DNA of 64,000 bases from Endomychus coccineus (GCA_958510875.1 OY294068.1:70720633-70784632); one strand, 5' to 3'; shown: positions 24,432 to 34,790, counted from the first letter of the stretch. Notes: generated by a model from the letters alone, not told the origin. Made by a program: numbers and translations.

Positions 24432-25145
24432 CCGGGATATCAAAAATTTTCTTGGTCAAGGGTGGTTGTGGAATCTAAAACGTGTCTCTTACTTTACGTT
24501 TGAAATAATTATGTCACTGTCACACTGACATCATCAATAACCTACAAATTTCATACCTATTTATTTCAGTTGTAAAACAATAATGAATTACAAATTATGA
24601 AATAACGGTTTTAGTAACAAGAAAAACTAAATTATAGTAATTGTTGGAAATGTCCCCCGTTTTGTTCGATGCACAAGTTGACGCGCATCCTCATGCTGTG
24701 AAAACCGTTTTGCAGCATTTCTGGCGTTATGGTTTGCACACAAAATTGTCCAAACACAAACGTTGACTGTATTGCCAATTTCCATTAACTAGCGCACCCG
24801 TTCGAAAATAGGCTTCAATCATGAAAATTTTGTGCTGTGTTGTAAGAGGCATGATTCAAAAACTGGATTAGAAAATTTCAGCACAATGACTTAACAGATT
24901 CTGACACAACAAAACATATTCAAAAATTTAAAGTAAGACACACGTTTTACATTCCACAACCACCCTTGACCAAGATAATTTTTAATTTGTAGTTCATTAT
25001 TGTTTTACAACTGAAATAAATAGGTATGAAATTTGTAGGTTATTGATGTCAGTGTGACAGTGACATAATTATTTCAAACGTAAAGTAAGACAGACGTTTT
25101 AGATTCCACAACCACCCTTAACCAAGATAATTTTTGATATCCCGG
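24432..25145. mobile_element. Mariner-like MITE copy 1 (CCGGGATATC ends, TA TSD)
   Basis: The ends are CCGGGATATCAAAAATT and inverse, flanked by TA (24430-24431 and 25146-25147). TIRs of about 190 bp include GGTCAAGGGTGGTTGTGGAA and TGTCACTGTCACACTGACAT. The right arm contains an extra internal copy of the terminal segment (about 24940-24992). It was inserted at the junction of the LINE 3' end and mariner-like element B. A second copy is at 26978-27980. Confidence 0.85.
24640..24852 (-). pseudogene. Mariner-like transposase, N terminus fused to C terminus by deletion
   Basis: From ATG 24852 on the minus strand: MPLTTQHKIFMIEAYFRTGA then VNGNWQYSQRLCLDNF, the usual N terminus of a mariner-like transposase. 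The following frames spell the extreme C terminus (pieces like MLQ-FS-HEDARQLVHRTKRG, CIEQNGG-type ending). The whole helix-turn-helix to catalytic region is gone. This shows the MITE is a deletion derivative of an autonomous mariner-like element. Confidence 0.6.
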
Positions 25146-26107
25146 TATAAGTAACATCGGGAAAAGCTAAACGTTTGGGTAGGAATTTTGGGAGACCACC
25201 TAATTGGACCTTTGTTTATTCCTGGTAATTTAAATGGCGAAATTTATCTTGAAATGTTGGAAAATGCGATTGATCCGTTAATAACTGAACAATTAGAAAA
25301 CGATCCTCTACTACTTGAACAGCAATTGCATTTCCACTGAGCTCCTCCTCACTACGCCGCACCAGTTCGCCAATACCTCAATTTGCAATACCCCGGTCGT
25401 TGGATTGGAAGAAGAGGTCCTATGGAGTGGCCTGCCCGATCTCCTGACTTGAACCCTCTGGACTTCTTCTTGTGGGGACATCTTAAGTCCAAGATTTTTG
25501 TGACTCAGCCTGAAAATTTGGACGAACTACGCCAACGAATTGTAAATGAGTGTCGTCAAATAACTCCAATTATGCTGAACCATGTTAGAGACGGTTTTCA
25601 GTCAAGATTGTATTATTGTATGGAAGTCAATGGAGGACAATTTGAACATTTGATTTAAACACGCAGATTTAATTTTTTTCATTGTAAGCATGACAACACA
25701 ATTCAATTTTTTTACGAATGTGATTTTCTGAAGATTGTTTAAGTTTGTAAAAAAGGCTTAATAAAAATGAGCTTGTACATTGTACAAATAACCAAAATAT
25801 TCAAGGTGGCGCATACGAGCAACAAAATTAATTTTTGACGAAAACGGTTCATCAAATTTACGTTTTTCATACAGCGTTGTAAAGAGGCTTCCAAGACCTT
25901 TCAAATGACTTATCACTCAACCCCTCTCCCCTATTCAATTTTGAGGGGTCGAAGCGCCCCCTATTAGGGGGTTGCTGGTTCAAGTCTCAAATATACGTCA
26001 AAAGAAATATACCCCAAACAAAATTATTCGACGTGTTTCGGGAGATTTTTCCACTCACTATGCGATAAGAAATATACGAGGTGGCTCGTCTGAGATGGAA
26101 CACCCTG
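25146..26107 (+). mobile_element. Mariner-like element B, 5'-truncated, catalytic half
   Basis: Begins inside the coding region (KLNVWVGILGDHLIGPLFIP) and runs through LHFH*APPHYAAPVRQYLN (the second catalytic Asp region is destroyed, with a stop at about 25338), RWIGRRGPMEWPARSPDLNP (third Asp kept, about 25400-25460), to the stop at 25658 and a full right TIR ending CACCCTG at 26107. The last 275 bases of coding (25383-25658) are open. Same family as element A (20772-22525), with near-identical TIR sequence. No left TIR: it was truncated at about 25148. Confidence 0.8.
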
Positions 26108-26977
26108 TTATAATATTATTACATAATCCTTGTCCAGGTGCCGCCGCTCCTATTAGAATGAACACACCGGGGTATTATCTATTGCAGGATTCTCTAGTGA
26201 TCATGTCAGGGTTGTGGGATTCCTCGGTGGATCCATACAATTTACGATTGGTATAATGTATTTGAAAAGCAGTACGCGTTGGTCAGCATGTGCGATGTTT
26301 GTCAATTTAACGATTAATCGACTTGTATGTGGAAACTGAAGCGCCGGGTATCCTCGATTAGATATTGCTGTCTCAAACTTTGGACATTTTCTATTTTCAC
26401 TCGGAGTAAACACATATTGGTAATTGATAGAATGATTATTTATCTCATAGCAGAAGATTATATCGAATGGTGAGAAGAGAATTTTAGGATATGAATTAGT
26501 GAAAATAAAGTTTTTCCCAGTATTCGAAAACATAACTTGTTTGTACTCTATGGAAAATATGATTGCTCTAACCATGGATTGAAAATATCTCTGATAAATA
26601 TCAGGCAGGTGTCTAGGACGTGTTTAACAGCAGGAAAGAAGAATGGGGTTTGCATTTCAATATTCTAAATGGGGGTTACAATTTGGTTCGAAACTTATTC
26701 TCAGCTGCTGAAAACATGGAATCAAATCGTGGCTTGGAAATGAAGTATTTGTTCTCGGTTGATGTTGTTGATGAAATCCTTGCCGGCATTGTCTATGACA
26801 TAAGGGAAGAGTTTTGGCGACCACTTAACAGTGCCAAATACTTCCTTCCGCCGCAGACTTTGAGACTGGGTGTGACATTTTATTACTCTTCTCTGACGAA
26901 TCGTTCCTCGGTGAATTAGCTAAGAAGTTCAGTCAGTTACATTCCGGTTTGAAAGTTGAAACACATTATTGGTTGTA
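26108..26977. other. Unidentified segment with open frames on both strands
   Basis: A 124-codon minus-strand frame (26201-26575, with Met start) and a plus-strand frame (26621-26919, no ATG start; contains SAAENMESNRGLEMKYLF) are longer than typical here, but I recognise neither. The plus strand continues in a second frame with SDESFLGELAKKFSQLHSGL to 26960. It could be an exon fragment, a captured gene piece or an unrecognised TE. Base composition is slightly less AT-rich than its neighbours. Confidence 0.3.
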
Positions 26978-27980
26978 CCGGGATATCAAAAATTATCTTG
27001 GTCAAGGGTGGTTGTGGAATCTAAAACGTGTGTCTTACTTTACGTTATCAAAACTTGTGTCAAATTAATTAATTTGAAGTTCCTAAAAGTGAGAAATTTC
27101 GCAATTTTATACGAATGTTATAACACTCAGAAGTCTCTAGCGCTTTAGACTCCGGGATTTTCACGTGGCCTATCGAAATTAGAAGGTTCGAATTGTATAA
27201 AAACACAATTGCATGAACGCCAGACGTCCTATGTAATTAGCTACGAACGTAATCATTTTGACATATGCCTCGAGGAGCTCCCTACGCGTCAGTTAGAGTT
27301 TATACTTTTTACCTCGATCTTGTTAATTCGGGGCCGTTTTATGCCCCGTGCGGCCGGCGCCAGTTGTAATAAAGTGTTTTCGGCTATAGGCCGCTAGCTT
27401 TTAACCGCTTTTGGGTATATTTTAGTAGCTAGAAAATTCCCTTTGGTACGTCGCACGTTAGACGCGCGTAGCTGAGACCTGAGAGTACCTGTTTCTATTT
27501 TAATTAAATTTTCCTATTTAATCGACATTTTGGGGCCCGAGACTATGCTATTTAGTTGGCCCCGTTCATGAACTAACGACATGGAGCGAAAACCTCATGC
27601 GAAAAGTCCTCGTAAAGATGTTCTATGTTCCGAAGATTTGCACTTTTCTAACTCGCGATCTATGCGCTCCTCACGTGAACGTCATTCGATTTATCGAAAA
27701 TTAACCAATTTAAAACATTTTTCGACCCCGTTTGTGGCTATTGCGACCTTGTAAAAGGTTCAAAGTTAACATTTCGTTTTACATTCCACAACCACCCTTG
27801 ACCAAGATAATTTTCAATTTGTAGTTCATTATTGTTTTACAACTGAAATAAATAGGTATGATATTTTTAGGTTATTGATGATGTCAGTGTGACAGTGACA
27901 TACTTATTTCAAACGTAAAGTAAGACACACGTTTTAGATTCCACAACCACCCTTGACCAAGATAATTTTTGATACCCCGG
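26978..27980. mobile_element. Mariner-like MITE copy 2 with a foreign GC-richer interior
   Basis: Same CCGGGATATC ends and TA duplications (26976-26977, 27981-27982) as copy 1, and the same duplicated terminal segment in the right arm. The interior (about 27044-27775) has no similarity to copy 1. It is GC-richer, with GTGCGGCCGGCGCC, TGGGGCCCGAG and other CpG-containing words, and carries a TATA-like GTATAAAAACAC near 27196 and AATAAAG near 27370. It could be a solo LTR or captured promoter-like DNA, but TG..CA ends with a duplication could not be shown. Confidence 0.7.
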
Positions 27981-27982
27981 TA

Positions 27983-29600
27983 GAATATTCTTCTGTTTCA
28001 TTGTATCGATGATGAGGCTTGGCAATGTGAGACGTAAAATGTTGATAGTGTTTAACATTTAAGAGGCGTCTGTTGGAAGTATTATACTATAGCTGATGAT
28101 TCCCCATATTTTTAAATAGATTTCTGCCATATATGTGTTACGTAGGCAAGCAGGTCTCCTGTTGATCTCTGCTGACGAAACCCATATTGCCGGTCATACA
28201 TGATGTTTGAACTCTTTAGGTATTGGATGAGCTTGATGTTGATTGCCTTCTCCATCACTTCGAGATCACAGGTAATAGTGCAATGGGTTTATAATTATTA
28301 GGAAGGGTCTTCTTCCCTTTTTTTGGAATTAGTTTGACTCAGCTGTCTTCCAGCTGGAACGAAACACACCAGGTTTGAATGAAAGGGTAAACAACTTGCA
28401 GAAAACTGGTGTTAATTCCTTGAGAACGACAGGTGCAATTCCGTCGGGCCCCATATTCTTTTTGGTATTGAGATCAAGCAGAATGCACCTGACGAAAGAC
28501 AATTACAGGCATTTGGCTAGCGATGGCAGCGAAATTAGGGGGTCCTTTCCTAGTATATCCAAAGTGAAATTTGCCGCAACTATTCCAACAAAAAGCTTGG
28601 CTTTTCTTGTGGTGTAGTAGCCAGTATGCCATTATCTTTGGTTAGGGAAGGGAATGAACTGGAAGGGAAATTTCTACGAATTTATTTGTCTTATTTTGGC
28701 GTTATATGCCTCTTTTGAAGCGTTTATTGTGTCATCTCCGATATTTCTGACTTCAACATATTCTGTTCTGATCTCGAGACATAGGTTCCCGCATCAACGG
28801 CGGTATGCTGTTTGTTTTGAAGCGACGGCCCGAGAACAGATTTTATTGAACTATGGTTCACCAGATGACCGTGATTTGTTGGTATGGGGTATGAAAGTAT
28901 CCATTCTTAGCCTGATAATATCCGAGATCTCTCTGGCACGTTGCGTTGGTTCATCAGATTCAAAACATACTCTTCCCCAAGGAAACTCTGAGAAAAACAT
29001 GCGAAGACCACGCCAGCCGACTGAGTTGTAAATCTAACTGAATGTAACTGAGTGTGAAGGTGTTGGATTGGTTCGTGATATAGGGACAGTGAATGGTCAG
29101 AGGTCCCCAATGGTGCACGGACATCTACTTCATAGGGATCTGGATTGTTAGTGAGGACTGAGTAAATCGTATTGGCATAATACCAGTTGTTATCAGGAAT
29201 CCGTGTGGGTTAATTAATTAACTGCTCGAGACCATAGGTAATGTCGAAGGCCTCAGCCTGTCGTCCTGCGTCATCCATCTTGTTTGAGAACTTGAGCCAA
29301 GCCGAGTTGTGAATGTTGAAATCTTGGTGGATAGTTCTGCTGAATGTGGTCAAGTTTCAGAGGAAGAAATGCATGAGCTGGTTCATTTGTTGATAAATGA
29401 AGACAACAGAGAAATTTTGTGTGTGATTATCAAGCTTGAACCACATTACATCGAATTCTTGTAGTTCTAAATTCTTTTCTCGGTGGCATGAGAGAAGATG
29501 ACAGGGAACGTCTATACAACATGTCAAAATGTGACGGACCAACTACAACAACTGAACTAAAAAGTCACAAAATACAGTGGAGAGCATCAATATGCGGATC
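27983..29600 (-). mobile_element. LINE ORF2 fragment: endonuclease then reverse transcriptase
   Basis: Minus-strand order: endonuclease remnants with CHREKNLELQEFDVMWFKLD (about 29500-29440), DFNIHNSAWLKFSN (about 29310), AEAFDITYGLEQLIN (about 29250) and LGTSDHSLS (about 29110), which is the APE-type SDH catalytic box. Then the linker, MGPDGIAPVVLKEL (about 28460-28420), FRSSWKTAES (about 28350), and RT blocks ending in MYDRQYGFRQQRSTGDLLAY-like text (about 28200-28150). Same family as 5010-6316. Frames are broken. The 3' part of RT is absent. Confidence 0.75.
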
Positions 29601-29779
29601 GAGTAGCTGCAACCATTATAATATCATTGAGTAAGCAATTTAAGGTAGCCCTATGTTTAAAACCAGATTCTGTAGATTATTTGCCCTAGATTAGGCATTT
29701 TTAAATTTTTTCCAGCAGATTGGGTATCAATTCTTAAAAGAATTTCATAAAACAATCAGAAAAAGTTTACTTTTGCATT

Positions 29780-29890
29780 TCTGAGGCAATTCATATTCAT
29801 TGTCTTGGGCCGCGGGACTTTTAAAGTTCTACATATTTATAATAAACGTAATAAATTGAATTTACTGGAATCCATAGAAATTATTTAGTA
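29780..29890 (+). mobile_element. Penelope-like C-terminal relic
   Basis: A short frame reading GTFKVLHIYNKRNKLNLLES followed by IEI resembles the C-terminal tail of Penelope-like proteins and the relic at 10480. The rest of 29600-30346 holds nothing I can support. Confidence 0.4.
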
Positions 29891-30348
29891 TACAAATTCC
29901 GATATCCTGCTGTATATTAAACAAGAGCTCAATGATTCGCCCCTGTTAAATTTTTAAGATTTTCCGTTTAGTATCATTATATCGTTTAATCCCTTTATGG
30001 GGAGCTTGTTGGGTTGAACTTCATTTAAATAAAATTCAATTAACCATCTTACCTAAGGTTATTCGATTCATGTTAAAAAAATTACAAATTTTCAAGGAAA
30101 CTGAAATATCAAAATGATGTAAACAAAGCTACTCAAAATTTATAGCTATTTCAATAAGCTGGGTTTCGCCAGAACTGTGGCAATCTGTCGTCTTGTTTCC
30201 ATCCTTCGAAGGCAAACGTGTTGATATCTTAATTTATACGTATCTGTAAAACAGTTGTCTTATCCCTATCCTCTCATCATTTGAAATAGTTCCCCGCCAT
30301 TCATGATTAGTAGAATAGAAGAATAAGATAGGTATGTATGTCTATATA

Positions 30349-31586
30349 CGAGGGCAAGGTGATAAGTTCCTGAAAAATGAAGCAAGAAAAGATTTATTTG
30401 GTCAAAACTAATTTTATTTCTCAACGAATCTCCTTGTAGCACTTCGTCCAATGTTTTTCTAATCTTTCGAAGGATTTCGGCAATCGTTCAAAATAGGCGT
30501 TTGTTTCAGCGATGACCTCATAGCTCTTTCCGCCGAGCCAATTTTTCATTTCTTTGAAAATAGATAAAAATCAAATTTGGAGAATATGGTGGATACAGAA
30601 CCAATTCGTAGCGCAATTCATGTAATTTTGCCATTGCGACCGCAGACCTGTTCGCCGGTGCGTTGTTCTGATGGAACAGCACTTTTTTCTTTGCCAAAAA
30701 CGGCCGCTTTCACTTCAAATCGGCATCGAATCGATGCAACAGCCCTGCATAATAAACGCCGGTGATAGTTTTGCTCTTTTCAAGGTAATCGATATGGACG
30801 ATACCATGTGCATCCCTAAAAACTGTCGCCATGGCTTTGTTGGTCGATAAACCCACTTTGGCCTATTTCGGCTTCGATTCGCCAGGACAAGTCCACTGTT
30901 TCGAATGCTCTTGGATCACTGGTGTGATGTGATGGATCCATGTTTCGTCCACAGCTACGAAACGGCGCAAAAACTGCTTCTTATTGCGCTTGAACATCGC
31001 CAAACAGTCCTTTGAAGCTGTCACACGGTCGCGCTTGTTGTCAACAGAGAGCAAATGCGGCATGCATCGGCCAGAAGACTTTCTCATATTTAAAAATTTA
31101 TGCAACATGTTACGTACCCGTTCGGTTGAGATGCCCATAGCCTCAGCAATCTTGTCCTTGCCGATCGTCCAATTTCATACCATGGATTTTATCGACGATT
31201 TCTATCATTGCAACCTCAATATAACAACCAGAACGTTCAGCGTCCTTTGCAGTAAATACTGCCAAAACGAAACTCAGTAAGCCACTTGTGAATCATTCGA
31301 TGGTGAAGAGGCCCCTTAATGTTTAACAAGCGATGCTTTGGTTTGCGTAATGTTTTTTCCACGCAAGAAATAATGTTTAATCAAGACGCGAAATTCACTT
31401 TTTTCCATGCTTTAAAAAATCTTCAAGGTTGTTTGCTTACGATGGGTGTCAAAACGGAACTGAATGACATATCAGACTGAACATTTTAATGCGTTCTAGT
31501 TAAAGATGGTACATCACAAATGTCATGGAATTTTCGATTGTGGCGCCATCTGTTTCATTTTTCAGAGACTTTTCACCTTGCCCTGG
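30349..31586 (-). mobile_element. Full-length mariner (DD34D type), inactive
   Basis: 1238 bp with TIRs of about 33 bp: left CGAGGGCAAGGTGATAAG, right (inverted) CCAGGGCAAGGTGAAAAG, flanked by TA (30347-30348, 31587-31588). Size, TIR length and TA duplication are standard for mariner. The transposase is on the minus strand. Confidence 0.9.
30365..31408 (-). pseudogene. Mariner transposase with two catalytic Asp replaced by Asn
   Basis: ATG 31408 starts MEKSEFRVLIKHYFLRGKN, typical of mariner. Stops and frameshifts follow, with an open middle at 30863-31138 (GISTERVRNMLHKFLNMRKS ... FVAVDETWIHH, first catalytic Asp intact). The second site reads FHQNNAPANRS where the family has HQDNAPAH, and the third reads YPPYSPNLIF where the family has YSPDL, so both are Asn. 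It cannot be active. Whether the D-to-N changes came before or after other decay is unknown. Confidence 0.85.
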
Positions 31587-31940
31587 TAATATACATATCG
31601 GTTCAGCCTTGTAAAATTGAACATAATGCTAATGTAATTGTCGTATTGATAATATTCAAAATGTTAGGGAAATTATATGATAAGTAAAAGATCAAATTGC
31701 ACAAATGACGAAATAGATCTGTATTTTATTTTTATTCAGATGAACGGAATTTTGTGTGATGTTGAATATTTCATCAATTCAAATACTCAAATAGCTTTGT
31801 ATACAATCACCAATGCCTATTGAAGAGGAAAATCAATGTTACTAAAATAGAAATTCAAGTCAAGTGTAGAAACTTCATGTCTAGTAATGTATTTTGTTTG
31901 TAAACATGTAATAATGTAGTATTTATTACTTTAATTTCAG

Positions 31941-31981
31941 ATAAGGACAACACTAGAACATTGAAAACATCCTTCCATGAT
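31941..31981 (+). CDS. Probable second coding exon of the gene starting at 7096
   Basis: A strong acceptor (TTACTTTAATTTCAG) and donor (T|GTAAGT) bracket 41 bases. Joined to the single base left by exon 1 it reads D then KDNTRTLKTSFHD with no stop, and leaves phase 0. It lies just beyond the last TE of the putative intron. Hydrophilic, unrecognised. The link to exon 1 rests on phase compatibility and lack of intervening host-like exons. Confidence 0.45.
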
Positions 31982-32087
31982 GTAAGTATACTTTTCATTC
32001 AACAAGTTACTGTTTGAACGGAACATTTTATTGTGTAAAAGTTATTTCAAAATGGTTGCTGACGCTTCCGTTTTTCACACATTGCAG

Positions 32088-32093
32088 CTTATG
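32088..32093 (+). CDS. Candidate 6-base microexon
   Basis: CTTATG (Leu-Met) lies between a pyrimidine-rich acceptor (CGTTTTTCACACATTGCAG) and GTACGT. Phase 0 on both sides, compatible with neighbours at 31981 and 32710. Such a short match can easily arise by chance. Confidence 0.2.
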
Positions 32094-32709
32094 GTACGTT
32101 TTGAAATAATAACTTGATGCTTTTATTTAGGAATCACAAAGTAATTATTGTTGTAATACGGCAGTTCTATTGATACCTACATTTAGCAACTAAATTATAT
32201 TGTAATTAGTTTTTTAAATAGTATTATTGGCTTCGGGAACAAAATCCTACCTAATCGAATAGTAGGTACATTTATTGTCCAACAGACAAAGGTAATCTGA
32301 GTCCAGATGGTTCAAAATCAATCCAATATACCTACTTTAGTTATTTTTGTCAGTTTTATGATTCATGAAATTTGCAATATCGAAATTGATATTGAAGGAT
32401 TAGTATTAGGTAGAAAATCATTTACAATGTCGACATCAATTTTAGGTAATAGTATAGCATACGCTATATGGACTTCTATTTAAACTTGATGTTTATTTAG
32501 TTACTTCTGAATATGAAAAAATTTTGAGGTTAATTTCAACGAAAATAGAATATTTACATTATTCAGTACTTACTGTGGTACAATGTCTTTAATTAAGATT
32601 AATATACATGAATTGCGTTACTTTATATCCATTCATTGTTGTTTATTTAGATTTTTACAATGCAATAATTTTTTCACAATGCAGTGCCAATTTCTTATTT
32701 TTAATATAG

Positions 32710-32731
32710 GCTCTGAATGTCACAAGGTCAG
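32710..32731 (+). CDS. Candidate short exon of the same gene
   Basis: TTCTTATTTTTAATATAG precedes GCT CTG AAT GTC ACA, read as ALNVT. The donor is either AAG|GTCAGG (exon end 32726) or TCAG|GTGTGG (exon end 32731). Phase 0 entry matches the preceding candidates. Product unknown; the gene would continue past this point, but no further exon was found before the next TE at 32835. Confidence 0.25.
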
Positions 32732-32834
32732 GTGTGGGTATTTAATATTTTGAAAAGTGGGCTGTCTCACCATCGATTAATAAATACACGGATTCGAAAA
32801 CAAACATAGACGTATATTCTTAGTTAGTTTGTAA

Positions 32835-33810
32835 CACGGTCGTACATACAGGTCTGGAAACTCTATGGCTGACATGAGTCTCTTTCGCGCCGCCAAACTC
32901 GTAGTCCCTCGCTCAGCCACTAACTAGCGCTTGGATCACGAAGTGGTAAATCGGTTTCTTCCTGGAATCGCAAGCAGTGTTACTAAGTATTCTGATTTGA
33001 GAGAGGAATATAACTGTTACTCTTGTCAAAATGTATTACTCACCTTAAAAATAACTTCTCATTTTTCGCACACATAAAAGACCTCGTTAAAACACATTCT
33101 TTCCGGAGTATGTACTTATTATCTAAGACTTTTTTTGGTAGTAATTTAAAAAGGAAATGTATGAAAATAATCGATCGCATATAAACATTTTTTTAATTAA
33201 ATTACAATAAAAATACATGTATACTAGTTTAGTATGTTGTCTTTCATTATGTTTACAATATATACATTATACACTAAAACCACCGGTACTGTACACTCGA
33301 CGGGTCCGGAAACCTCGGCTATGTTGACACTGCCAATTTTTCTCGTAACGCAATATTTACTATTCTGATTTGAGAGAGGAAAATGACTGTTACTCTTGTC
33401 AAACTCACCTTAAAAATAACTTCATAAAAGACCTCGTTGAAACGATTTCTATCCGGAATCGCAAGCATCCACTTTTTTCGCATTTCCGCATCTTTCGGCA
33501 CTTTAAAAACAAAAGTTTCTTGCTTTACACTTTTGTACCCCATTTTGCATTTCGGCACAATACACGATTTCGTAATTTGTTTCTAAAAACGCAGGTATTC
33601 CTTGTTTACTACTACGACCGTGGTGTTTACAAGTCAACTGACAGTTGTCACAGAATACCCCTCATAGAGATCAAGATGATACTCTTACGTGACGCCTTTT
33701 ATGATACTCTTACGTGACGACTTTTGGTACTACGCGACAGTTGACGCTTAGCGGACTCACTTCTCACATAGGAACAGACCCGAGTTTCCAGACCTGTATG
33801 TACGACCGTG
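32835..33810. mobile_element. 976-bp P-like element (family 2) with 8-bp TSD
   Basis: CACGGTCGTACATACAGG ends and inverse, flanked by the perfect 8-bp duplication GTTTGTAA (32827-32834, 33811-33818). Shares termini with the 285-bp MITE at 18640-18924. Two imperfect copies of an internal segment (about 33000-33125 and 33355-33450) and an inner terminus-like word (CGGGTCCGGAAACCTCGGCT, about 33300) suggest internal rearrangement. It contains a THAP-like exon on the minus strand. Confidence 0.8.
33409..33558 (-). pseudogene. THAP-like first exon within P-like family 2 element
   Basis: ATG 33558 opens exactly 50 codons to a donor AAG|GTGAGT (minus). The peptide starts MPKCKMGYKSVKQETFVFKV and continues PKDAEMRKKWMLAI. 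FKVPKD and the KKW motif match the THAP DNA-binding zinc-finger pattern. The expected second Cys of C-x2-4-C is Tyr here, so zinc binding is probably lost, and no downstream exon with the C-x2-H half was found. THAP fingers are the DNA-binding domain of P-element transposases. Confidence 0.5.
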
Positions 33811-33829
33811 GTTTGTAATAGCATAATAA

Positions 33830-34790
33830 AATGATGGCTGAGCACGAGCGCCATCTGCTTTTCGTATTTCTCGAAGGGTTAATTTAGAGATGGTGCTGTT
33901 TTCAAGTACAGCAGACAAAAAATACTCCGCCACGATTAAAAATCAGATAATGTCGAAGTTTCAGATCACTACATAACCTCTAAGAAGGAGAATCACCTGG
34001 AAATTGTTCCTTCTGTGAAAAAGTAGATTCAAACGTTGCTATTACAGCCTCATTTGAAAGAAGGAACCGTACGTTCATGTATTCTCAATAACTCACACAG
34101 CTTTTTTGTCCCTTTATTTTAAAGAAGGATCAACTTCGAGTAGTTGTTCCTTCTTTGACGGGTTGTTCCTTCTTTGAGAAAATCGAAGAACAAATAAAGA
34201 ACTGTGTTCTTCGATTTTCTCGAAGAGGGAACGTCAAAGAGCAGTTAATCCTTCTTTTACCAGTTGTTCCTTCTTTATTTATTGAACAACAGATGAAGCC
34301 GCGACCATAAAGCATGTAAACCCGCCTGAACGGCGCGGGCTTATACATGCTTTATGGTCGTTCCGTCATCTGTTCTTTGATTTTCTCAAAGAAGGAATAT
34401 GTTAGAGCAATTGATCCTTTTTTGGGCAGTCGTTCTTTCTTTGGGAAAATCGTAGAACATATGAAGCATTGATGAGAAATCTGCTTTCTGATTTTAACAA
34501 ATTTTGGCATCCTTTATTTTTAAGAAGAGACAACTTCGAGCAATTATTCCGTATTCGGGAAGAAAATATGGTGAACAAAGACGAAGTCGATATCTAAATT
34601 TTGTATTATGCATAATATATATGAGACTTTAAATAACAGACCAAGAACAAATAATTTTTGTATGAAAATATAAACCGTCCCTTTTAAGGGCCACATAACA
34701 TTATCCACAACTTGAATCACATCTGTCACAAGTAATAATAATTTTATTTGGAAAATGATCTACGTACAATCTTCTATATTCATTTTTTAG
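33830..34790. repeat. Region of dispersed TTGTTCCTTCTTT repeats and hairpins
   Basis: The word TTGTTCCTTCTTT or close variants recurs many times, on both strands, with ATTTTCTCAAAGAAGG and TCGATTTTCTCGAAGA variants, forming several stem-loops (for example 34165-34235). No coding potential. It may be a decayed foldback transposon. It includes the long hairpin at 34287-34374. Confidence 0.5.
34287..34374. repeat. Long hairpin with GC-rich stem
   Basis: Arms of about 40 bases: AACAGATGA-AG-CCGCGACC then ATAAAGCATGTA on the left, and the inverse TACATGCTTTATGGTCG then TCATCTGTT on the right, with the loop around CCGCCTGAACGGCGCGGG. Nearly perfect pairing. Confidence 0.75.

Larger units (their letters stand above)
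7199..31940 (+). other. Inferred 24.7-kb intron, filled with transposons
   Basis: If the exons at 7096-7198 and 31941-31981 are joined, everything between is intron. 7199-9487 holds no recognisable gene; an end-like MITE motif sits near 8618-8645. The rest is largely the separate TE entries listed below. The open frame at 9683-9925 has no recognisable content. Boundaries rest on GTGAGT at 7199 and TTTAATTTCAG ending 31940. Confidence 0.4.

Noticed and set aside
27044..27775. Definite solo LTR
   Set aside because: TATA-like and AATAAA words are suggestive, but TG..CA borders with a flanking duplication could not be demonstrated.
28375..29031. Plus-strand frames at 28375-28617 and 28654-29031 as genes
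   Set aside because: They are antisense to clear minus-strand LINE endonuclease-RT coding sequence.
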